Below, one piece after another: positions 45,207 to 49,498 of a stretch of DNA of 49,498 nucleotides (position 1 is its first letter; each line of letters starts with the position of its first letter). The notes beneath the pieces are model-generated. The model was given only the letters and a program-made list of their open reading frames with translations. It did no database searches and had not been told where the DNA came from. Source of the DNA: Candidatus Thiovulum imperiosus (GTDB taxonomy: Bacteria > Campylobacterota > Campylobacteria > Campylobacterales > Thiovulaceae). Position numbers and translations under genes: made by a program. The DNA is taken from assembly GCA_024281175.1 (NCBI GenBank), contig JAMJTW010000034.1, forward strand, positions 97,218 to 146,715. Direction: 5' to 3'.

Positions 45207-45950
45207 GTGAAGTCACACTTCAACAATAATTTACAAGGAGGATTGGATATTTCAAAAAATTTTATTTCATATATCCCAAATGGCTTGTGCAGTGTGAATT
45301 TAAAAGTTTCAGAAAATCTTGTTAATGAGTTTCCAGAGTGTTTCGATTTTGAAAACTCTTATAAGCTCAAAATTCACTATTCTCAAAATGGTGATGAGGT
45401 AGAGTTCTTGCCTCTTTTTGGAAATGACTACAATGAAACATCTTTTCATTGGGATTTTGGTAATGGAGAAACTTCAAATTTAGAGAAGCCAACTCATCGA
45501 TATGAAAAGTATGGAAACTATGAAGTTGTTTTAAAAGCTGGAAACTTAGAAGTTGTGAAAGAGATAGATTTTTGGAAAAGAGAATTAGAAATTGAAGCAA
45601 GAAAGTGGTATCTTCTCTCAAATCCAACTAGAGAAATTTTGTATCTTCCTGAAAATACTGTTTCTTGGGTATTTAGAAGAGAAGAATGGATTTTAAACCC
45701 TCTCTGGATTGAACCAACTGAAGGTTTCTTTCTAAAAAGTGAAAAAGATTTCACCCTTGAATTTGATGGAACAAATTACTCAAAAATAGAGCCGTCTAAC
45801 AAATGGCAACTTTTGGGAAATGGAGAAAGTTCATACAATTTAGAAAAGAGTTACATTTTTAGAAATGGAAGTTGGATTGTAAATCCTGAAAAAATAGAAC
45901 CTTTTGAAGGCTTCTGGTTAAAAGATATTTTTCATACTTCTAGTTTTTAA
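45207..45950 (+). CDS. PKD-domain protein with two C-terminal Trp-rich repeats
   Basis: A PKD domain is clear at about 65-115 (FHWDFGNGETSNLEKPTHRY, then YGNYEVVLKAG). Two copies of a Trp-rich repeat follow: the first (about 132-190) runs WYLLSNPTREILY...EGFFLK and the second (about 197-243) runs WQLLGNGESSYNL...EGFWLK, sharing W.LL.N, F R..W..NP..IEP.EGF.LK. No signal peptide is seen. The frame begins with GTG directly after the HAD stop. A much better AAGGAGG lies at 45235-45241, inside the frame, with no normal start codon at the right distance (an ATT is at 45249). The true start is therefore uncertain. Confidence 0.7.
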   Translation: MKSHFNNNLQGGLDISKNFISYIPNGLCSVNLKVSENLVNEFPECFDFENSYKLKIHYSQNGDEVEFLPLFGNDYNETSFHWDFGNGETSNLEKPTHRYEKYGNYEVVLKAGNLEVVKEIDFWKRELEIEARKWYLLSNPTREILYLPENTVSWVFRREEWILNPLWIEPTEGFFLKSEKDFTLEFDGTNYSKIEPSNKWQLLGNGESSYNLEKSYIFRNGSWIVNPEKIEPFEGFWLKDIFHTSSF

Positions 45951-45951
45951 T

Positions 45952-46250
45952 AAAAGTTTAACAGAGCTTGTTTTCAAAATAGAAAACAGAGAAATATTTT
46001 CTTAAATCATATTTTTGAATATTTGAAGAAACTTAAGAATTCATGATTTCAAAAAACACTGTTTTACCGCTACTATTTTTCTAAAAATATATTTTGTGAA
46101 AGTAATTTCAATCATATTTTACAACATATACTTGATTTTCTTAAGAAATTTTTCTTATATTCAAAACAGTTTTTTTTTTTTAGTTTTAACTATATATAAT
46201 CTTACCAAATAAATTTCGGAGGTATGAGATGAAAAAATTCATTCTCGCTT
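45952..46250 (+). repeat. promoter-leader cassette, right inverted copy
   Basis: This is the partner of 30644-30945 in the opposite orientation, 15 kb away. It carries the shared GTTTTACCGCTACTATTTTT block, a run of 12 T (46170-46181), TATAAT (46195-46200), GGAGG (46218-46222) and the leader start ATGAAAAAATTC. It fills the 278-base gap upstream of the lipoprotein operon, and I see no other feature in that gap. Confidence 0.85.
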
Positions 46251-46273
46251 TTGCTGTAAAGGTTAAATCATGA
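46229..46273 (+). CDS. 14-residue leader peptide ahead of the lipoprotein operon
   Basis: MKKFILAFAVKVKS starts 6 bases after GGAGG, and its TGA overlaps the ATG of the next gene. The first seven residues equal those of the leader at 30665; then the two diverge. In both cases the leader and the main gene are offset by the same frame, and an in-frame stop closely precedes the main ATG. Coupled re-initiation is therefore likely rather than frameshift fusion. Confidence 0.5.
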   Translation: MKKFILAFAVKVKS

Positions 46274-47235
46274 ACCTTGTTAAACCACTTATGTTACTCT
46301 TAACACTTATAGTTGCAATTATATTTACTGGCTGTAACAACAACTCTTCTGAAGAGATAAGCTATCAAAATAGGGTTACTCTTGACAAAGAGTTAAAGTC
46401 AGGTAGTGTCAATAAAATTAGTTTCAAACTAGACACTCTAACTATCACAGATAATATACTTGTAAAGCTACCTTTTCAAATTATAAATCCAGTGCTAATA
46501 AATTTTTATGATGAAAACCGTGTGCAGATAAATTCTAATCAAATCTCTTTTTCGGAAGATGATTGGAATGAGTATTCAAAAGTTATTTTTGATAGAGAAA
46601 TAGATGTAGCAAATATCTATTATCAAATTGAAGATATGGAAAATCAAGGGGATACATCTTCTTTTATTAGACTTGTATCCGATGAATTTATAGGAGAAAA
46701 TCAGAAAGAAGTAAAATCAGAGAGTCCTATTTTAAGTGAAGAGCAATATGCTGAGCTTTTAGAAATGGGTTACTCTTCTGAAGAGATAGATGAAGCATTA
46801 TCTTCTCCAGCTATTGATGGAAATGAATATGTTTTAAATATTTCACCTGTTTTAAATGAAACTCAAGTAGGAAGCAGAGAAATAAAATCAAATTCTTGCA
46901 CTAGTACTGTTTGGACCTCTTATGGATATAATGTTTCATGGGACTGGAAAATTTTATGGCTTCAATACACAATGAAAGCATATACAAATTTTAAAGATAA
47001 TTGTAACAATCCTTTAAAAGCAGATGTTATTAAAACAGGTATACTTATAGGAGAAAATAGTCGTGATGTTATTGATGATAAAGTAAAGTCTGGAACAAAT
47101 GTATCTAAAGTAAAAATTGATAAAAAAGATACAGTCATTGATACTAATGGAGTTCCAAAAATAAAATATATCGAGTCTACTCATTATATAAAATATGGTA
47201 AGTGGCTTGATAAAACTTATAGACTTTATGATTAA
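46270..47235 (+). CDS. putative lipoprotein, unknown function
   Basis: The signal VKPLMLLLTLIVAIIFTGC ends in a lipobox with Cys at residue 22, followed by an Asn/Ser linker. The mature 300-residue protein is acidic, with a predicted beta-rich N-terminal half and a basic C-terminal half. It contains one motif resembling a UBA/EF-like helix pair (SEEQYAELLEMGYSSEEIDE). No named domain is recognised. It heads an operon of exported proteins driven by the cassette promoter, parallel to the protease operon at 30.6 kb. Confidence 0.75.
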   Translation: MNLVKPLMLLLTLIVAIIFTGCNNNSSEEISYQNRVTLDKELKSGSVNKISFKLDTLTITDNILVKLPFQIINPVLINFYDENRVQINSNQISFSEDDWNEYSKVIFDREIDVANIYYQIEDMENQGDTSSFIRLVSDEFIGENQKEVKSESPILSEEQYAELLEMGYSSEEIDEALSSPAIDGNEYVLNISPVLNETQVGSREIKSNSCTSTVWTSYGYNVSWDWKILWLQYTMKAYTNFKDNCNNPLKADVIKTGILIGENSRDVIDDKVKSGTNVSKVKIDKKDTVIDTNGVPKIKYIESTHYIKYGKWLDKTYRLYD

Positions 47236-47737
47236 CTTTAGGTTTATATTTTTTATTCTTCTTTTATCCTTTTCTCTTTTTGGGGAAGAGGATAACCAAA
47301 AAGTTAGTTTTGGAACAGGATTAGGTCTAGAGTATGGTGTTCTTGGCTTCCAAACTTCTATGGAACTCTTTTCAGGTAATAGAGTTTTCTTTTCAGCTCT
47401 TCCAATCCAGCCATATATTCATGCACTTGGTGTCTCATCAGACTTATATTTTCTTAAAGATACAAATTTTAGAACTCACTTAACTTATGGTACAACAAGC
47501 TGGGGTTATTCAACTTATCAAAATATGACAAATCAAAGTTTAGGATTTTCAACAGGAGTGAACTATTACTTTTATAAGCCTTATAAGGGTTGGCACTTTG
47601 GACTAGATTATGTTTTATCTGAAACAGATTATAAATATCACTTTAAAGGTTTTGGTTTTTCCAAATGGTCTAAATCTGGTGATAACATATATAGAGACTC
47701 AAGTTTGTTGCGATGGTCATTAGGTTATAAATTTTGA
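47228..47737 (+). CDS. small outer membrane beta-barrel-like protein, paralogue 1
   Basis: The ATG at 47228 gives a clean signal peptide (INFRFIFFILLLSFSLFG); the frame is open from 47195, but that start adds residues before it. The mature protein (about 150 residues) is made of short amphipathic strands and ends LGYKF, a C-terminal Phe barrel signature. It is a close paralogue of the next gene (shared VSFGTG, GFQTSME, RVFFS, IQPYIH, SSDLYFLK, NFRT, GYKF). It overlaps the lipoprotein gene by 8 bases. Confidence 0.78.
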   Translation: MINFRFIFFILLLSFSLFGEEDNQKVSFGTGLGLEYGVLGFQTSMELFSGNRVFFSALPIQPYIHALGVSSDLYFLKDTNFRTHLTYGTTSWGYSTYQNMTNQSLGFSTGVNYYFYKPYKGWHFGLDYVLSETDYKYHFKGFGFSKWSKSGDNIYRDSSLLRWSLGYKF

Positions 47738-48225
47738 AAAAGATAATACTTTTTATTTTTTTATCCTTTTCTCTTTTTGGAGAAGAGAATAATTCCAAAG
47801 TCAGTTTTGGAACAGGTATTGGTCAAGAGTATGGAGTTTTTGGTTTTCAAACTTCTATGGAAGTTTTTTCAGGCAGTAGAGTTTTCTTTTCATTTTTCCC
47901 TATCCAGCCATACATTCACACAATTGGTATATCATCTGATTTATATTTTCTTAAAAACACAAACTTTAGAACATATTTAGCCTATGGAACATTTGTTTTT
48001 AGTCCCCTAAATAATACTACTATGAACCACATGCTTAGCACATCAATAGGTTTGGACTATTACTTCTCTAAACCATATCAAGGTTGGCACTTAGGAGTTG
48101 GTACAATGATATATAGTTCTCAATACACATATGATTGGAAAAGTTTTGGTTTTTCAGATTGGCACAAATATGACTCAGGGTATGGAACTATACCAATAGT
48201 TTTTTCATTAGGTTATAAATTTTAA
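47734..48225 (+). CDS. small outer membrane beta-barrel-like protein, paralogue 2
   Basis: The TTG start overlaps the stop of paralogue 1 (TTGA). The signal peptide is KKIILFIFLSFSLFG. It has the same strand pattern and the same LGYKF end as paralogue 1. The two differ most in the region around residues 90-150, likely surface loops. DNA identity is highest in the 5' third, so this is a tandem duplication that has diverged in loops. Confidence 0.78.
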   Translation: MKKIILFIFLSFSLFGEENNSKVSFGTGIGQEYGVFGFQTSMEVFSGSRVFFSFFPIQPYIHTIGISSDLYFLKNTNFRTYLAYGTFVFSPLNNTTMNHMLSTSIGLDYYFSKPYQGWHLGVGTMIYSSQYTYDWKSFGFSDWHKYDSGYGTIPIVFSLGYKF

Positions 48226-48226
48226 A

Positions 48227-48862
48227 ATGCAAATATTTTTCATATTTCTCCTCCTTTTGGGAGGATGCAAAAAATCGTCTCAAGAAGAATTTCGAAAAGA
48301 TATTTTCTACATAGAGTATTATAAAGATCCAAAATATAGGTGGGGACCTCCAGATAAGTTAAATTATCAATTTAGCTATATCGCTTTCAATAGCAATTTT
48401 GTTTCAATTGATGAATATTTTTATATGGAAGATATAAAAATAGAGAATTTTGGGAACCGATTTGTCCGTCTTGTTGGAGATGGCTTTACAGAAGCTTTAT
48501 ATGGGGAGGATGTAAATTACTCAAACAAACCATTAGATTATCAATGGGGCTATCATTATAAGATTGAAGGATTTGTTACTCCTCTTATTGGTGAACACTC
48601 AATTTCAATAGAAATGAAAAGAGTTATTTCAAAGGAGAAAGTTTTTAAACCATTTACAATTACATTTGAAACAAAATTTGAAAGTGAATACTTAATTGAG
48701 AAAGTTTCAAACAGAACTTATTTAGTTTATAATGAATTAGAATTTGATATTTATCAAGATTTAGAACATGAATTTTTAGAAAAAATGGAAAAAAACTCCA
48801 CAATAACTCTAAGTTTTGACTTTGAAGAGAATGGAACAATCTATCTAAAAGATGTTTTATAA
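48227..48862 (+). CDS. putative lipoprotein, unknown function
   Basis: The N-terminus QIFFIFLLLLGGC is a lipoprotein signal with Cys at residue 14, then KKSSQEE. The mature protein of about 198 residues is rich in aromatic and acidic residues and appears beta-rich. No family is recognised. It is the last gene of the cassette-driven operon (1-base gap from paralogue 2) and precedes the rRNA leader. Confidence 0.75.
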   Translation: MQIFFIFLLLLGGCKKSSQEEFRKDIFYIEYYKDPKYRWGPPDKLNYQFSYIAFNSNFVSIDEYFYMEDIKIENFGNRFVRLVGDGFTEALYGEDVNYSNKPLDYQWGYHYKIEGFVTPLIGEHSISIEMKRVISKEKVFKPFTITFETKFESEYLIEKVSNRTYLVYNELEFDIYQDLEHEFLEKMEKNSTITLSFDFEENGTIYLKDVL

Positions 48863-48893
48863 ATTTTTAAGTTTATTTCCCTATACTTCCACT

Positions 48894-48920
48894 CACGAAA
48901 ACAATTCGTGTTCTTTTTGA
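48894..48920 (+). promoter_or_regulatory. rRNA leader: hairpin and boxA-like antitermination site
   Basis: CACGAAAA and TTCGTG form a small stem at 48894-48910. TGTTCTTTTTGA at 48909-48920 resembles boxA (TGCTCTTTAACA), the binding site for NusB-S10 in rRNA leaders. A TATACT box at about 48883-48888 could be the -10 element. Assignment is tentative. Confidence 0.4.
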
Positions 48921-48975
48921 AATTTGTTGTTGAATTATTGAAATCTAAGCAAGTGAGGGTTCAGGAAACCTTTCT

Positions 48976-49498
<523 letters not shown>

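Noticed and set aside
30645-46250. Inversion of the 15-kb segment as a classic on/off promoter switch
   Set aside because: Both promoters point outward and their homology runs up to the leader start, so recombination in the repeats would still leave each operon with a working promoter. It could only exchange tract lengths or upstream halves.
46229-46400. Leader and lipoprotein as one gene joined by frameshift at the A6 run
   Set aside because: In the lipoprotein frame a stop codon lies just before its ATG, and the same is true for the protease copy, so a single frameshift would not fuse them.
31623-48954. A shared 15-mer, GAAATCTAAGCAAGT, at 31623-31637 and at 48940-48954 in the rRNA leader
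   Set aside because: In about 50 kb of AT-rich DNA several 15-base matches are expected by chance, and the flanks show no similarity.

Overview
The window is a piece of a low-GC bacterial chromosome, most likely from a motile member of the Campylobacterota (Epsilonproteobacteria). The evidence is the 16S rRNA start at the right edge (signature stretches typical of that group), a PglC-like sugar transferase, a fused CcsBA cytochrome c assembly protein, the futalosine menaquinone enzyme MqnC, flagellar genes with RpoN- and FliA-type promoters, and epsilon-type tRNA synthetases. The genus cannot be fixed from the sequence alone; a free-living, sensor-rich relative of Sulfurimonas or Thiovulum would fit (inference).

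Layout. 1-7.9 kb, + strand: pheT-pgsA-gspF-amidase-outer membrane protein, then proS. 7.9-11.4 kb, - strand: mqnC preceded by flgK, flgN and flgM, with a FliA-like promoter. 11.4-15 kb: an SPFH membrane protein and gspE, separated by short mobile-looking repeats. 15-17.7 kb: a single-chain MmeI-like restriction-modification enzyme. 17.8-20.8 kb, - strand: purA, accD, pglC. 20.9-23.4 kb: alaS. 23.4-26.7 kb, - strand: glyQ, fabD, mnmD, flgD, the last behind an RpoN promoter. 26.8-27.2 kb: four tRNA genes read from one consensus promoter. 27.3-30.7 kb: secreted proteins including a subtilisin-like protease. 31-34.8 kb: a HEPN/MNT pair and ccsBA. 34.9-40.6 kb: a three-gene signalling operon (REC-kinase, PAS-PAS-degenerate GGDEF, PAS-GGDEF-EAL). 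40.7-43 kb, - strand: an ammonium transporter fused to a chemoreceptor signalling domain. 43-46 kb: a YrdC-like protein, a pseudopilin, an unknown protein, a HAD phosphatase and a PKD protein. 46.2-48.9 kb: an operon of lipoproteins and paired beta-barrel proteins. From 48976: 16S rRNA, cut by the window end.

Most notable. (1) The Amt-HAMP-MCP fusion keeps all main Amt pore residues and a full chemoreceptor tip, so it looks like an ammonium-sensing chemoreceptor. (2) A roughly 300-bp promoter cassette is present as two diverged inverted copies (30644-30945 and 45952-46250). Each carries a T-tract (13 versus 12 bases) just upstream of a TATAAT box, a strong ribosome site and the start of the same leader peptide, and each drives an operon of exported proteins. 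This resembles a shared, possibly phase-variable expression site for surface proteins. (3) A MITE-like repeat family with terminal inverted repeats and 8-bp target duplications fills several intergenic gaps. (4) A hairpin family with the stem AAGAGTCT/AGACTCTT closes many genes. (5) The 9-mer CCTCATCGG is over-represented and lies only on the + strand.
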